From: Bryobacterales bacterium
Lineage (GTDB): Bacteria; Acidobacteriota; Terriglobia; Bryobacterales; Bryobacteraceae
Reading direction: 5' to 3'
Assembly: GCA_020852175.1 (NCBI GenBank)
Contig: JADZBH010000053.1
Location: 1-64,000 of the forward strand
Length of the DNA stretch: 64,000 nucleotides
In this document: positions 25,662-34,333 of the stretch, piece by piece
How positions within the stretch are numbered: the first letter of the stretch is position 1
Layout of the letters: every line of letters starts with the position of its first letter
The notes under the pieces: model-generated
The model's database searches: none
Told to the model about the DNA's origin: nothing
Seen by the model: only the letters and a program-made list of their open reading frames with translations
Position numbers and translations under genes: made by a program

Positions 25662-27046
25662 TCGAGCGAGCCGAAAAAAGCTTCCCGGACGCTGGCGGGA
25701 AGATCGGCGAGCGCCGGCATGGAGTCGGCGGCGGGCGTGTGGCGGAGAATCTCGACGCGGCCGAAGCCGGCCTCCTCGAAGTAGAACGCGAATAGCGCGG
25801 GCGGGATGGGGCGCGTGTGCGTTGGGTCGAGATAGAAGTGCGTGGCGAAGATGGCCAGGCACTCGGGGTTGGGCGTTTCGGCGAGAAAGCAGGCGCCAGG
25901 TTTCAACTTGGCCGCGGCCAATTGCACCAGACGCAGCACAGCGGGCGGCGGCAGATGTTCGGCCACCTGGGCGCAGAACAGGCCGCCGAGCGAGCGGTCC
26001 GGAAGCGCTTCGAGATAGGAAAAGAAGTCTGCCTGTTCGACGGTAAGCCCCTGTTGACGGCACAGCGCCGTGAGTTCCGCCGAGGCTTCCACGCCGCGAG
26101 CGGCGATGCCTGCATCGCGGAGCAGGCCGAGGAATTCGCCGCGTCCGCAGCCGATGTCGAGCACCTCGCCCGGGGCTTCGCGGAAACGCTCGACGTACTG
26201 GCGCTGGCTGGACTGTACATACTCGGGTGAGCCGCGGAATTTGTCGGCGAACTTGAGCCAGTCGATGGCGGGCCAGTCGTAGCCGGTGGGTGAGGACGTG
26301 TCCGCGGCTGGCGCGGCGGAGAGGAGGCCGCGCTGGCGCACGGTGCGGAGTTCGTGATGGATGAGCGCTTCGTACTCGGTGCGGATGCGGGCCAAATCGT
26401 CCCAGAGCTTGCGTTGGATGCCGGCCGCGGCTTCGCCGGTCGCGGCGAGAAAGTTGGCGTGCTGGAGGGAGAGTTCGCGGCGGAAATTCTCTTCGGCCAC
26501 TGTGACGCGGTGTTGGAACGCGTGCTGAAGATCGGCGGCCGAGCGCGTGAAGTACGCTTCGTTGACGACGAGCTTGTGCTCCCATTCGGCCCGCCAGGTT
26601 TGCCAGTGTGCGTGGATGTCGCCGATCTTCTCGATGGGCGGATACAGGGCGGCAATGCGCTCACCGGCGGTGTTGGCGAGCGTGGCCAGCGTGCGGTTGA
26701 TCTCGTCGAGGGCTTCCAGCGTGGCGTTCAGCGCGCGCACGGTTTCCCGGTTGAAATCCACCTGGTCGCGAACGAACCAGGAGAGCGCGCGGGCAATCGT
26801 CCGCTTGCCCGACTGGATGAGTGCGTTGACGGGACCGCCGGGCCGCGGATTGACGGCGCCGATGGCGGCCACCTTGGCTTGCGCGGCGTCGCGGGCCTGC
26901 AGCAGAGGTGTGAAATCGGGAAGGGGCAGGTCGATGGCGCCGCCGGTGGAGGCCGCGTGACGGGTGCGGACGCGTTCGCGAATCTCCGTGACCAGATGGG
27001 CCAGTTCAGCGAGACGGGGATCGTGCGGGGCGGCCGGCTCAGCCAC
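25634..27046 (-). CDS. SAM-dependent methyltransferase with long N-terminal coiled coil
   Basis: About 470 aa. The first 240 residues are long, heptad-like helices (for example the LNATLEALDEINRTLATLAN and AEENFRRELSLQHANF stretches), a likely coiled coil. The C-terminal domain is a class I methyltransferase with VLDIGCGRGEF near 294, GVEAS, and AEHLPPP. Similar coiled-coil/methyltransferase combinations cap and measure O-antigen chains (WbdD); that role here is inferred from its convergent position next to the glycosyltransferase. An ATG at 27094 gives 16 more residues but overlaps queF by 56 bases; a GTG at 27046 with GGAG eight bases upstream is preferred. Its 3' end overlaps the GT gene by 28 bases. 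Confidence 0.8.
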   Translation of the reverse strand: MAEPAAPHDPRLAELAHLVTEIRERVRTRHAASTGGAIDLPLPDFTPLLQARDAAQAKVAAIGAVNPRPGGPVNALIQSGKRTIARALSWFVRDQVDFNRETVRALNATLEALDEINRTLATLANTAGERIAALYPPIEKIGDIHAHWQTWRAEWEHKLVVNEAYFTRSAADLQHAFQHRVTVAEENFRRELSLQHANFLAATGEAAAGIQRKLWDDLARIRTEYEALIHHELRTVRQRGLLSAAPAADTSSPTGYDWPAIDWLKFADKFRGSPEYVQSSQRQYVERFREAPGEVLDIGCGRGEFLGLLRDAGIAARGVEASAELTALCRQQGLTVEQADFFSYLEALPDRSLGGLFCAQVAEHLPPPAVLRLVQLAAAKLKPGACFLAETPNPECLAIFATHFYLDPTHTRPIPPALFAFYFEEAGFGRVEILRHTPAADSMPALADLPASVREAFFGSLDYACLGIKL

Positions 27047-27503
27047 GCTTGCGGCTCCGGGCCCGCGGTGTGGTTTCGTTGGCCTGGCGCGCATAACTGG
27101 CGGTGATCTTCGAGTAGACGCCGCCGCGCGGAGTGAACTCGCTGGTGACGGTGGCCCAATGGGGCCGGCAGGAGGCGACCACGTCCTGCAGGATGCGGTT
27201 AGTGGCGTTCTCCTGGAAGATGCCCAGATTGCGGTAGGCCAGCAGGTACAACTTGTAGCTTTTCAGCTCCAGGCAGTGGGCGTCGGGCATGTAGTGGAGC
27301 GTGACGGTGCCGTGATCGGGAAGCGCGGTTTTCGGGCAGACGCTCGTGAATTCAGGGCTGGCGACTTCGATTTCGTAACCGGCGAACTGATTGGGCCAGC
27401 ACTCGATGGCGGGAAGGCTGGCGTCGAGTCCGGCGGCGGCGTGGCGGCCGGTGTAGCCGAGCGTGGTGGCGTGGGGTTTCGCGGTGCGCGATTTCTTAGG
27501 CAT
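27039..27503 (-). CDS. queF: NADPH-dependent 7-cyano-7-deazaguanine reductase QueF
   Basis: Short-form (YkvM-type) QueF of 154 aa, reducing preQ0 to preQ1 in queuosine tRNA modification. The catalytic Cys56 is in TSVCPKT and the paired Asp63 in LPDHG. The QueF motif ELKSYKLYLLAYRN and FQENATNRI are intact. The start at 27503 overlaps the stop of the upstream TIGR00300 gene (ATGCCTAA), implying translational coupling; the frame is open further upstream but that would overlap more. Other queuosine genes are not in this window. Confidence 0.93.
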   Translation of the reverse strand: MPKKSRTAKPHATTLGYTGRHAAAGLDASLPAIECWPNQFAGYEIEVASPEFTSVCPKTALPDHGTVTLHYMPDAHCLELKSYKLYLLAYRNLGIFQENATNRILQDVVASCRPHWATVTSEFTPRGGVYSKITASYARQANETTPRARSRKRG

Positions 27504-28734
27504 GGCAGAGGTTCCTGGCGAGCAGATCGAGGAAGAGTCCGACGTCGGTGACGACGCCAACGGCCTGGCCGGTGCCGCGGTCGCTCACCTTGGTGGCAAC
27601 GGCGGGGTTGATATCGACGCACACGATCTTGACCCAGGAGGGAAGCATGTTGCCGGTGGCGATGGAATGGAGCATGGAGCCGCAGCACAGAACGAGGCCC
27701 GCGCCGCGAAGATTCTCCGCATACGCGTCCTGCGCGGCGTTCATGTCCGTGATGGTGTCCGGCAGCGGGCCATCGTCGCGGAGCGAGCCGGCCAGCACGA
27801 AGGGAATGCCGGCTTTCACCGTCTCATACATGATGCCGGCGGTGAGCTTGCCGGATTCGACGGCCCTGGCGATGCCGCCGGCGTGATAGATCGCGTTAAT
27901 GGCGCGCATGTGGTTGCGGTGGCCATGTTCGGCCTGGCGTCCGTCGGTTTGGCGCACGCCGAGCGAGGTGCCGAGCAGAGCGGTTTCAATGTCGTGAACG
28001 CCGAGGGCGTTGCCCGCCAGGAGAGAACTCACCCAGCCGCCGCGAATCAGTTCGCTGAGCGCGTGAACACCGCCCGTGTGGACGACGACCGGCCCGGCGA
28101 CGACGACAATTTTCTGGCCGGCGTCGCGTGTGGCGCGCAGCAGGCCAGCCGTCTGGCGGACGGCGGTCTCTACTTGGCGCTCGGAGGAGATGCCGTTGGA
28201 CATGAACGCGAAGGCGTGGCGGTCGCGCTCCTTGGCTTCGGGCAGAACGCGGATGCCGCGCATGCCCGTGACGACCATGTCGCCCGTGCGGAGGTCGCGG
28301 AGACGGCGGCAGGCGGCCGCGCCGTCCCTGACGACGATCATGGCGTCCATGCGCTGGCTGGCCACGTCGATCCACTCGCCGTGCAGGCGGACCTGCGTGC
28401 GGTTGTTCGTGGTGGAGTAAAAGTCCAGCGGGGCGCAGCAATCGCGTTCGACGCGCTCCAGCGTGATGTCGTCGTGATCGACCGGGGAGCAGCCGAAGCC
28501 CAGGAGTTGGGCGAGCATGCGGTCAAGATCCTCGCGCGAGGGGGCCTCGATCCGCATGCGCAGGCGGGAGGGGTCGGAGTTGGTGCGGCCAATGTGGAAG
28601 TCTTCCACTTCGAACCGGCCCTTGAACTCGACGACGGTGTCGAAGATCCTCTCCATGATGTGAGAGTCGATGAGGTGGCCGGAGGCTTCGACCGTCTCGC
28701 TAAAACTGAGATTCTGCGAAAGAGGGGAGGACAT
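27496..28734 (-). CDS. TIGR00300 family protein (ornithine cyclodeaminase-type LOR/SDH domain)
   Basis: A 412-aa protein of the TIGR00300/LOR-SDH bifunctional enzyme domain family. Some members, including the C-terminal part of cyanobacterial AgrE/ArgZ and archaeal homologues, are reported to be ornithine cyclodeaminases. Visible features are the N-terminal beta-rich region (RFEVEDFHIG, MRIEAPSRED), a conserved VVAGPVVVHTGG segment, and a Rossmann-like end with VLCCGSMLHSIATGN. Role in proline or arginine metabolism is inferred from family only. It heads an operon with queF. A -10-like TACACTATC lies 12 bases upstream of the ATG. Confidence 0.8.
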   Translation of the reverse strand: MSSPLSQNLSFSETVEASGHLIDSHIMERIFDTVVEFKGRFEVEDFHIGRTNSDPSRLRMRIEAPSREDLDRMLAQLLGFGCSPVDHDDITLERVERDCCAPLDFYSTTNNRTQVRLHGEWIDVASQRMDAMIVVRDGAAACRRLRDLRTGDMVVTGMRGIRVLPEAKERDRHAFAFMSNGISSERQVETAVRQTAGLLRATRDAGQKIVVVAGPVVVHTGGVHALSELIRGGWVSSLLAGNALGVHDIETALLGTSLGVRQTDGRQAEHGHRNHMRAINAIYHAGGIARAVESGKLTAGIMYETVKAGIPFVLAGSLRDDGPLPDTITDMNAAQDAYAENLRGAGLVLCCGSMLHSIATGNMLPSWVKIVCVDINPAVATKVSDRGTGQAVGVVTDVGLFLDLLARNLCHA

Positions 28735-28746
28735 GCAACTCTAAGG

Positions 28747-28755
28747 GATAGTGTA
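28747..28755 (-). promoter_or_regulatory. Candidate -10 element of the TIGR00300-queF operon
   Basis: Minus-strand TACACTATC, identical to the element at 12124-12132, lies 12 bases before the ATG at 28734. No -35 hexamer stands out. Confidence 0.35.
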
Positions 28756-28799
28756 ACGCGAGGGCGCCGCACGGGGCTTCCAGCGAGGCAGCGGCGCGC

Positions 28800-29204
28800 T
28801 TACGTCGCGTGCGTGGTGGGCCACCAGAGAATGCCGAAGGGATCCTGCACGCCGCCGGTACGGCCATACGGTTTGTCCTCCATCGGCATCACCGGTTTCG
28901 CGCCGGCGGCGACAGCGGCGTTGAAGACCGCATCGGCGTCGGGAACGTAGAGAAAGATCGAGATGCCGGGGGCGCGGTTCTGCTGGGTGCTGGCGAGGAA
29001 GGCGAACTCGGGCTTGTAGTCGGACAGCATGAACATGGAGTCGCCGATGCGGAACTCAGCGTGGCGGATCGACCCGCTTTCGGTTGTGTCCATGTGGGTT
29101 TCGACGGCTCCGAAGGCTTGCTTGTAGAACGCAAGCGCGGCGGCGGCGCCTTCGATGCAGAGGTAAGGAGTGGCGGTAGCGAACCCAGGTGCTTTGTAAC
29201 TCAT
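28800..29204 (-). CDS. VOC superfamily protein (PhnB-like)
   Basis: A 134-aa protein of the glyoxalase/bleomycin-resistance/dioxygenase superfamily. The N-terminal ATPYLCIEGAAAALAFYKQAFG motif region and the C-terminal GRTGGVQDPFGILW are typical of PhnB-like VOC members. The start at 29204 gives the standard VOC length; the open frame continues upstream only as antisense to the next gene. Two beta-alpha-beta-beta-beta modules fit the sequence. Substrate and metal are unknown. It is divergent from the DJ-1/PfpI gene. Confidence 0.85.
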   Translation of the reverse strand: MSYKAPGFATATPYLCIEGAAAALAFYKQAFGAVETHMDTTESGSIRHAEFRIGDSMFMLSDYKPEFAFLASTQQNRAPGISIFLYVPDADAVFNAAVAAGAKPVMPMEDKPYGRTGGVQDPFGILWWPTTHAT

Positions 29205-29238
29205 GCGGCTATTGTGACTCAGACGCTCCCACCGGAGA

Positions 29239-29244
29239 TAGAAT
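29239..29244 (+). promoter_or_regulatory. Candidate -10 element of the DJ-1/PfpI gene
   Basis: TAGAAT ends eight bases before the ATG at 29253, implying a very short or absent 5' leader. Confidence 0.3.
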
Positions 29245-29252
29245 GGCGGGTT

Positions 29253-29810
29253 ATGGGTAAACGAGTGCTGATCGTGACGGGAGACGGCGGGGAGTCCTAC
29301 GAGACCTGGTATGGCGTTCACCGCCTTTTGGAGGAGGGGCATGAGCCGGTGGTGGCGGCGCCTTCCAAGCGGCGCCTTCACATGGTGCTGCACGATTTCG
29401 AGCCGGGATGGGACACCTACATCGAGCGGCAACCGGGCTATGGCGTGACGGCGGACCTGGCGCTGTCCGACGCGCGGGCTCAGGATTTCGATGCCGTGCT
29501 GCTGGTGGGCGGCCGTGCGCCGGAGTACCTGCGGCACAGGGCGGATCTGGTGGAACTGGTGCGGGCCATGGCGGCGGAGGGCAAGTGGATTTTCTCGATT
29601 TGCCACGGCATTCAGATCCTGGTGGCGGCGGATCTGGTGGAGAAGCGGACGGTGACCTGCTATGAGCATATTCAGAGCGAGGTGACGCGTGCGGGCGGTG
29701 CGTGGAGTTCGCGCCAGGCGGTCCAGGACGGCAAGATGGTGACGGCGCAGACCTGGGAGTCGCACCCGGAGTTCTACCGGGCGGTTATCGGCGCGTTGCG
29801 CGAAGGATAG
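29253..29810 (+). CDS. DJ-1/PfpI family protein
   Basis: A 185-aa class I glutamine amidotransferase-like protein. The nucleophile elbow SICHGIQ (Cys near residue 116) and the preceding LLVGGRAPEYLR strand-loop match the PfpI subgroup, and WESHPEFYRA is the usual C-terminal element. PfpI members act as proteases, deglycases or chaperones; which applies is not visible. The ATG at 29253 gives MGKRVLIVTGDGG, the canonical first strand. The last 26 bases overlap the convergent cobA-hemD gene. Confidence 0.88.
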   Translation: MGKRVLIVTGDGGESYETWYGVHRLLEEGHEPVVAAPSKRRLHMVLHDFEPGWDTYIERQPGYGVTADLALSDARAQDFDAVLLVGGRAPEYLRHRADLVELVRAMAAEGKWIFSICHGIQILVAADLVEKRTVTCYEHIQSEVTRAGGAWSSRQAVQDGKMVTAQTWESHPEFYRAVIGALREG

Positions 29811-31290
29811 CCGCGGCGAGTCCGGGCATGGTGTAGGGCGAGGCTTCGGCGTCGATGCCCAGTCCGTGTTGGCGGAGCGTGCCGCTGGTGACGGGCCCGA
29901 TGGAGGCGATGCGTGTGTGGGCCAGCGCTTCCCGGGGGACCAAGGCAAGCAGGTTCTTCACCGTCGATGCGGCGGTGAAGGTGATCCAGTGGGGCGGGTC
30001 GCGGAAGAGTTCGGCGGCGCGCGCGGCGGCCTCCTCGGGGATCACGTTGCGGTAGGCCGGGACGACATCGACGCTGGCGCCGCGTTTGCGGAGCGTGTCC
30101 GGAAGCAGTTCGCGGGCGGATTCGGCGCGGGGGATCAGGATGCGCTGTCCGGCGACGGGGTGCGCGGCGAAGGCTTCCAAAAGGCTTTCGGCGACGAACT
30201 CGCGGGGAAGCAGATCGGCCTTGAGGTGCAACTGCTGGACGGCGTCGCGCGTGCGTTCGCCGATCACCGCGATCTTGCCCCGGAACGCGCGCAGGTCGTG
30301 GCGCGAGGCGTCGAGACGTTCCAGGAAAAAACGGACCCCGTTGACCGAGGTGAACACAAGCCAGTCGTAGGTGGAGAGCCGTTCGATGGCCGTGTCGAGC
30401 GCGGTCCAGGAGACGGGCGGGCGGATGGCGATGGCGGGCAGTTCCAACACGGCCGCTCCCAGCGAGGAGAGCAGGGCGGCGGTCTCGGAGGCTTGTTCTT
30501 CGGCGCGCGTGAGGGCGATGCGCTGGCCGTGGAGCGGAAGCCGTTCATACCAGTTCAGCCGGCCGGAAAGAGAGACGACCTCGCCGATCAGGACGGTGGC
30601 GGGCGGGCGGATGTGCGCTTCGGCGATGCGGGCGGCAAGCGTGCCCAGCGTGGCGCGCAGCGAAGTCTGCTCGGGGCGCGTGCCCCAGCGGACGGCGATG
30701 GCGGGTGTTTCGGACGAGCGTCCGGCGGCGAGCAGGCGCGCGGTGATTTCGCCGATCGAGGCAAGGCCCATGTAGATGACGAGAGTTTCCGAGGCGGCCA
30801 CGGCGGGCCAGTTGATGGCGGCCGGGTCGTGGCCGGTGATGAAGGTGACGGCGGAGTTGTGGTCGCGATGGGTGAGAGGAACGCCGCAATAGGCGCCGAT
30901 GCCGAGCGAGGCGGTCACGCCGGGAATGACCTCGAAGGGGATGCCGGCCAGGGCAAGCGCCTCGGCCTCCTCGCCGCCGCGGCCAAAGAGGTAAGGGTCG
31001 CCGCCTTTGAGGCGCGCGATGCGGAGGCCGGCGCGGGACTTGCGGATGAGCAGGTCGATAATCTCGCTTTGGGGGACGGGGTGCTCGGCGCGTTTCTTGC
31101 CCACATAGATGTGTTCTGCGCGGGGAGCGAGCTTCAGCAGGGCGGGATTGGCCAGGTGGTCGTGCAACACGCATTGTGCGCGTTCGAGCGCGTCGCGACC
31201 GCGGACGGTGATGAGGCCGGGGTCGCCGGGCCCCGCGCCGATGAGGGAGACAAGGCCGGGGGCGGGCGTGCTGACGGGAGTCTCGCTCAC
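29785..31290 (-). CDS. Fused uroporphyrinogen-III methyltransferase / uroporphyrinogen-III synthase
   Basis: A 501-aa fusion for tetrapyrrole synthesis. Residues about 12-245 are SUMT/CobA, with SLIGAGPGDPGL, LKGGDPYLFGRGGEE and GIPFEVIPGVTA; this half methylates uroporphyrinogen III to precorrin-2 for sirohaem or cobalamin. Residues about 255-500 are HemD, with GQRIALTRAEEQ, DWLVFTSVNGV and ITFTAASTVKN; this half cyclises hydroxymethylbilane. The start overlaps the hemC stop by ATGA. Fusion couples the branch point to its next enzyme. Confidence 0.92.
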   Translation of the reverse strand: MSETPVSTPAPGLVSLIGAGPGDPGLITVRGRDALERAQCVLHDHLANPALLKLAPRAEHIYVGKKRAEHPVPQSEIIDLLIRKSRAGLRIARLKGGDPYLFGRGGEEAEALALAGIPFEVIPGVTASLGIGAYCGVPLTHRDHNSAVTFITGHDPAAINWPAVAASETLVIYMGLASIGEITARLLAAGRSSETPAIAVRWGTRPEQTSLRATLGTLAARIAEAHIRPPATVLIGEVVSLSGRLNWYERLPLHGQRIALTRAEEQASETAALLSSLGAAVLELPAIAIRPPVSWTALDTAIERLSTYDWLVFTSVNGVRFFLERLDASRHDLRAFRGKIAVIGERTRDAVQQLHLKADLLPREFVAESLLEAFAAHPVAGQRILIPRAESARELLPDTLRKRGASVDVVPAYRNVIPEEAAARAAELFRDPPHWITFTAASTVKNLLALVPREALAHTRIASIGPVTSGTLRQHGLGIDAEASPYTMPGLAAAILRATRR

Positions 31291-32201
31291 GAGCCGTACA
31301 CCGCCTCGAGAATTTCGCCGGCGCCGGAGGCGAGAAGCTGCTCCGCGGCCTGGCGTCCGAGAGCCTCGGCCTCATCCGCGGAGCCCTGCGCCGAACAGAC
31401 GACGGGCGCGAGGCGTCCGGTGGGATCGGCCACGAGAGCGCGGAGTTGGAGCGTATCGCCGTCCACCGAGGCGTATGCGCCGATGGGTACCTGGCAGCCG
31501 CCTCCCAGTTCGGCGAGCGTGGCGCGTTCGGCGGTGATGGCGGCGCGGGTCGCGGCGTCCTCCAGCGCGCGGCAGGCGGCCAGCGAGCCGGGCGAGCCGT
31601 GTGCGAGGGCCTCGATGGCGAGAGCGCCCTGGCCGGCGGCGGGACACATGATCTCGATGGGAAGGAGTTCGGCGATGCGATCGGCCCAACCGAGGCGGCG
31701 CAGGCCCGCGGCGGCCAGAAGAATGGCATCGTATTGGCCATCGTCGAGTTTGCGCAGGCGCGTATCGAGATTGCCGCGGACGGATTCGATGACAAGATCC
31801 GGGCGGGCGTGACGGAGTTGCGCGCTTCTGCGGAGGGAACTGGTGCCGACCCTGGCGCCGCGAGGGAGTTGCGCCAGCGCGCCGCCGATCAGCGCGTCGC
31901 GCGGATCTTCGCGGACGGGCGTGGCGGCGAGCGTGAGCCCCTCGGGCAACTCGGTGGGCATGTCCTTGAGCGAGTGCACGGCGATGTCGATGGAACCGGC
32001 CAGCAGCGCCTCTTCCAGTTCCTTCGTGAAAAGGCCCTTGCCGCCCACCTGCGACAGCGGCACGCCGGTGATCCTGTCGCCGGTGGTCTTGATGATTTCG
32101 AGCGAAGTGGAAAAGCCCCGCCGTTCCAGCTCAGCGGCGACCCAGCGCGACTGCCAGAGGGCGAGTTGCGAGCCGCGCGAGCCGATGGTGATGTGCGTCA
32201 T
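31287..32201 (-). CDS. hemC: Porphobilinogen deaminase (hydroxymethylbilane synthase)
   Basis: A 304-aa HemC joining four porphobilinogens into hydroxymethylbilane. The N-terminus reads ITIGSRGSQLALWQ, Asp-rich VHSLKDMPTELP is intact, and the dipyrromethane cofactor Cys is in GGGCQVPIG near residue 235. The gene is coupled by ATGA overlaps to hemA upstream and the cobA-hemD fusion downstream. Confidence 0.95.
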   Translation of the reverse strand: MTHITIGSRGSQLALWQSRWVAAELERRGFSTSLEIIKTTGDRITGVPLSQVGGKGLFTKELEEALLAGSIDIAVHSLKDMPTELPEGLTLAATPVREDPRDALIGGALAQLPRGARVGTSSLRRSAQLRHARPDLVIESVRGNLDTRLRKLDDGQYDAILLAAAGLRRLGWADRIAELLPIEIMCPAAGQGALAIEALAHGSPGSLAACRALEDAATRAAITAERATLAELGGGCQVPIGAYASVDGDTLQLRALVADPTGRLAPVVCSAQGSADEAEALGRQAAEQLLASGAGEILEAVYGS

Positions 32202-33475
32202 TTCGTGGAGTTCCCGTCCAGCCGGAAGGCCCGGCGGAGGGCTTCCAGGCCGTCGGCGCCTTCGGGCAACGCCGAAAGGCGGCGCAGTTCGGCGATAGGG
32301 CCGTGAGCCACCTTGTTCAGAATGCCGCGGGTGAGGGCCTCGACCATCTCGCGTTGTTCGGGCGAAAGCGTGGCGAGCTTGGCGCGCATGCGTTCCATCT
32401 CGGCCAGCCGCGTGGCTTCCAGTTGTTGCTGGAGGCCGACGATGAGAGGGGCCGCGCCGCGCTGCTGCAGGCGCTGGGTCATGCGGGCGACCTCTTCGGC
32501 GATGATGCGCTCGGCCTCCTCGGCTTCGGCCTGGCGCACCCGCATGTTCGAGGCGACCACCTTCTGCATGTCGTCGATGTCGTACAGGAACACGCCGTCC
32601 AGCGAGTTCACGGCCGGTTCGATGTTGCGCGGCACGGCGATATCGATCAGGAACATCGGGCGGCCCTTGCGGGCGTGCACGATGGGCTTCATGTTCTCCG
32701 AGGTAAGGATGTAATGGGGCGCGCCCGAGGAGGTGAGCACGACGTCGACGGAGTGGAGGACGGCTTGGAAGCTCTCGTACGGAACCGAACGGGCGTTGAA
32801 GATGGCCGCCATGGCGAGCGCGCGCTCGGGCGAACGGTTGGTGACGGTGATCTCGCTGGCGCCCGCGCGGGACAGGTGTCGCGCCGCGAGTTCGCTCATC
32901 TTGCCCGCGCCGATCAGGAGGACTTTGCGGTGATCGAGCGTGCCGAAAATCTGGCGGGCCAGCTCGACGGCGGCGTAGGAGACGCTGACGGCGCTTTGTC
33001 CGATTTCGGTCTCCGTGCGGACACGCTTGGCCACACGGAAGGCGGCCGTGACGATGGAATCCAGCGTGGTGGAGAGGGTTCCGGCGGTGCGGGCGGTTTC
33101 ATAGGCCGATTTCAACTGGCCCAGAATCTGCGGCTCGCCGACCACCATGGAATCCAGCGAACTGGCGACACGGAACAGGTGGCGGATGGCGTCGGTGCCG
33201 TTGAAGTGGTACAGGTAGGGCCGGAGCCAGTCGCGTTCGACGTTGTGATAGCCGGAGAGGAAGGCTTCAATCTGGGTGCTGGCGTCGCAGGCGTCGTCCG
33301 TGGTGGCGGTGATCTCGACGCGGTTGCAGGTGCACAGGACCATGGTTTCCAGCAGCCCTTCGGCGTTGCGCAAACCGGCCATGGCGCCGGCCAGGTGCTC
33401 GGGCGAAAAGGCGAGCCGTTCGCGGACCTCGACGGGCGCGGTGGTGTGATTCAGTCCTGTGACGTGGAAGTTCAT
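32198..33475 (-). CDS. hemA: Glutamyl-tRNA reductase
   Basis: A 425-aa HemA that reduces glutamyl-tRNA to glutamate-1-semialdehyde, the first committed step of C5-pathway haem synthesis. The GLNHTTAPVEVRE start, the nucleophilic Cys50 in CTCNRVE, the NADPH-binding VLLIGAGKMSELAARHL and the C-terminal dimerisation helix (TLSPEQREMVEALTRGIL) are all present. The start at 33475 gives the standard MNFHVTGLNH N-terminus; two bases separate it from the hemX-like stop. Indicates plant/bacterial-type 5-aminolevulinate synthesis. Confidence 0.95.
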   Translation of the reverse strand: MNFHVTGLNHTTAPVEVRERLAFSPEHLAGAMAGLRNAEGLLETMVLCTCNRVEITATTDDACDASTQIEAFLSGYHNVERDWLRPYLYHFNGTDAIRHLFRVASSLDSMVVGEPQILGQLKSAYETARTAGTLSTTLDSIVTAAFRVAKRVRTETEIGQSAVSVSYAAVELARQIFGTLDHRKVLLIGAGKMSELAARHLSRAGASEITVTNRSPERALAMAAIFNARSVPYESFQAVLHSVDVVLTSSGAPHYILTSENMKPIVHARKGRPMFLIDIAVPRNIEPAVNSLDGVFLYDIDDMQKVVASNMRVRQAEAEEAERIIAEEVARMTQRLQQRGAAPLIVGLQQQLEATRLAEMERMRAKLATLSPEQREMVEALTRGILNKVAHGPIAELRRLSALPEGADGLEALRRAFRLDGNSTK

Positions 33476-33477
33476 CG

Positions 33478-34284
33478 CTAGGACGGTTTCAGGAAGACCT
33501 TCGCGGCCCAGGTGATGGCCGAGCAGCCGAGAATCATGAGGGCCATGACGGCGGCTTTGCGGCCGCGCCAGCCGGCCGAGTTGCGCAGGAAGACCATGAG
33601 GAGGCAAAGGGCCCAGGTGGCCAGCGAAATGATGATGCGCGGCTGCGTGATCCAGTCGTGCTGTCCCTCGCGCCGGGCCCAGAAAAAACCCAGGATGGTG
33701 GCGAAGGTAATCAGTGAAAAGCCGGCGCCCATGGCCCCGGTGATGATGGCGTCCAGCGTGGACAGCGGAGGCAGGCGGCGGAAGAGTCTCGATGTGATTT
33801 TCAGTTTGAGGCGGCGCTCCTCGATGAGGTAAAAGAGGCTGGCCAGGGCCGTCACCAGCAGGGCCGCATAGCCGAGCATGACCAGCGTGACGTGGGCCAG
33901 CAGCACGGCGCTGCGGACGGTGGTTGTCCAGGCGCCCACGGGCGCTTCCATCCCGCCCAGCAACGTCATCAGAAAGACGAGGGGAAACAGGAACACGCCC
34001 AGGGAGCGGAACTCATACCGCCAATTGAGGAACAGGAAGCTGACGGCGAGGAGGAAGGCGCACAGGCCGATGGATTCAAAAAAGTTGTCCACAGGGAAGC
34101 GGCCTTTGTGGATCCAGCGCTCGCTGATGGAGACGCCGTGGAGGGTGGCTCCGATGAGGAAACCGGTGAAGGCCGGGGGAAAGAAGCGCTCCTCGCGGCG
34201 GAGGATGGTGAGGATAGCGTGCAGCAGGCCCAGAGAGTACAGGACCACGGCGGCACGCAGCCAGAATACGCTCATCTCCTGCAT
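33478..34284 (-). CDS. HemX/CcsA-type membrane protein
   Basis: A 268-aa integral membrane protein with about eight helices of the cytochrome c assembly (CcsA/CcmC/HemX) superfamily. The ISERWIHKGRFPVDNFFESI loop and a VLLAHVTLVMLGYAALLV helix match, but the tryptophan-rich WWD haem-handling motif is not evident, which favours HemX. In Bacillus, HemX limits HemA levels; its place directly before hemA here supports the same role by inference. A TATACT -10 element lies 17 bases upstream of the ATG. Confidence 0.8.
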   Translation of the reverse strand: MQEMSVFWLRAAVVLYSLGLLHAILTILRREERFFPPAFTGFLIGATLHGVSISERWIHKGRFPVDNFFESIGLCAFLLAVSFLFLNWRYEFRSLGVFLFPLVFLMTLLGGMEAPVGAWTTTVRSAVLLAHVTLVMLGYAALLVTALASLFYLIEERRLKLKITSRLFRRLPPLSTLDAIITGAMGAGFSLITFATILGFFWARREGQHDWITQPRIIISLATWALCLLMVFLRNSAGWRGRKAAVMALMILGCSAITWAAKVFLKPS

Positions 34285-34301
34285 GGTGGGGCTATGCCAC
34301 C

Positions 34302-34307
34302 AGTATA
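34302..34307 (-). promoter_or_regulatory. Candidate -10 element of the hem operon
   Basis: Minus-strand TATACT within GCTATACTGG lies 17 bases before the hemX-like ATG at 34284, so the four-gene hem operon could begin here with a ~10-base leader. Confidence 0.4.
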
Positions 34308-34333
34308 GCGTGGGGGTTGGTCCTGCTTACCGC

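Noticed and set aside
28800..29948. A 382-codon version of the VOC protein
   Set aside because: The first 248 codons are antisense to the DJ-1/PfpI gene and lack coding sense; the VOC domain starts cleanly at 29204.
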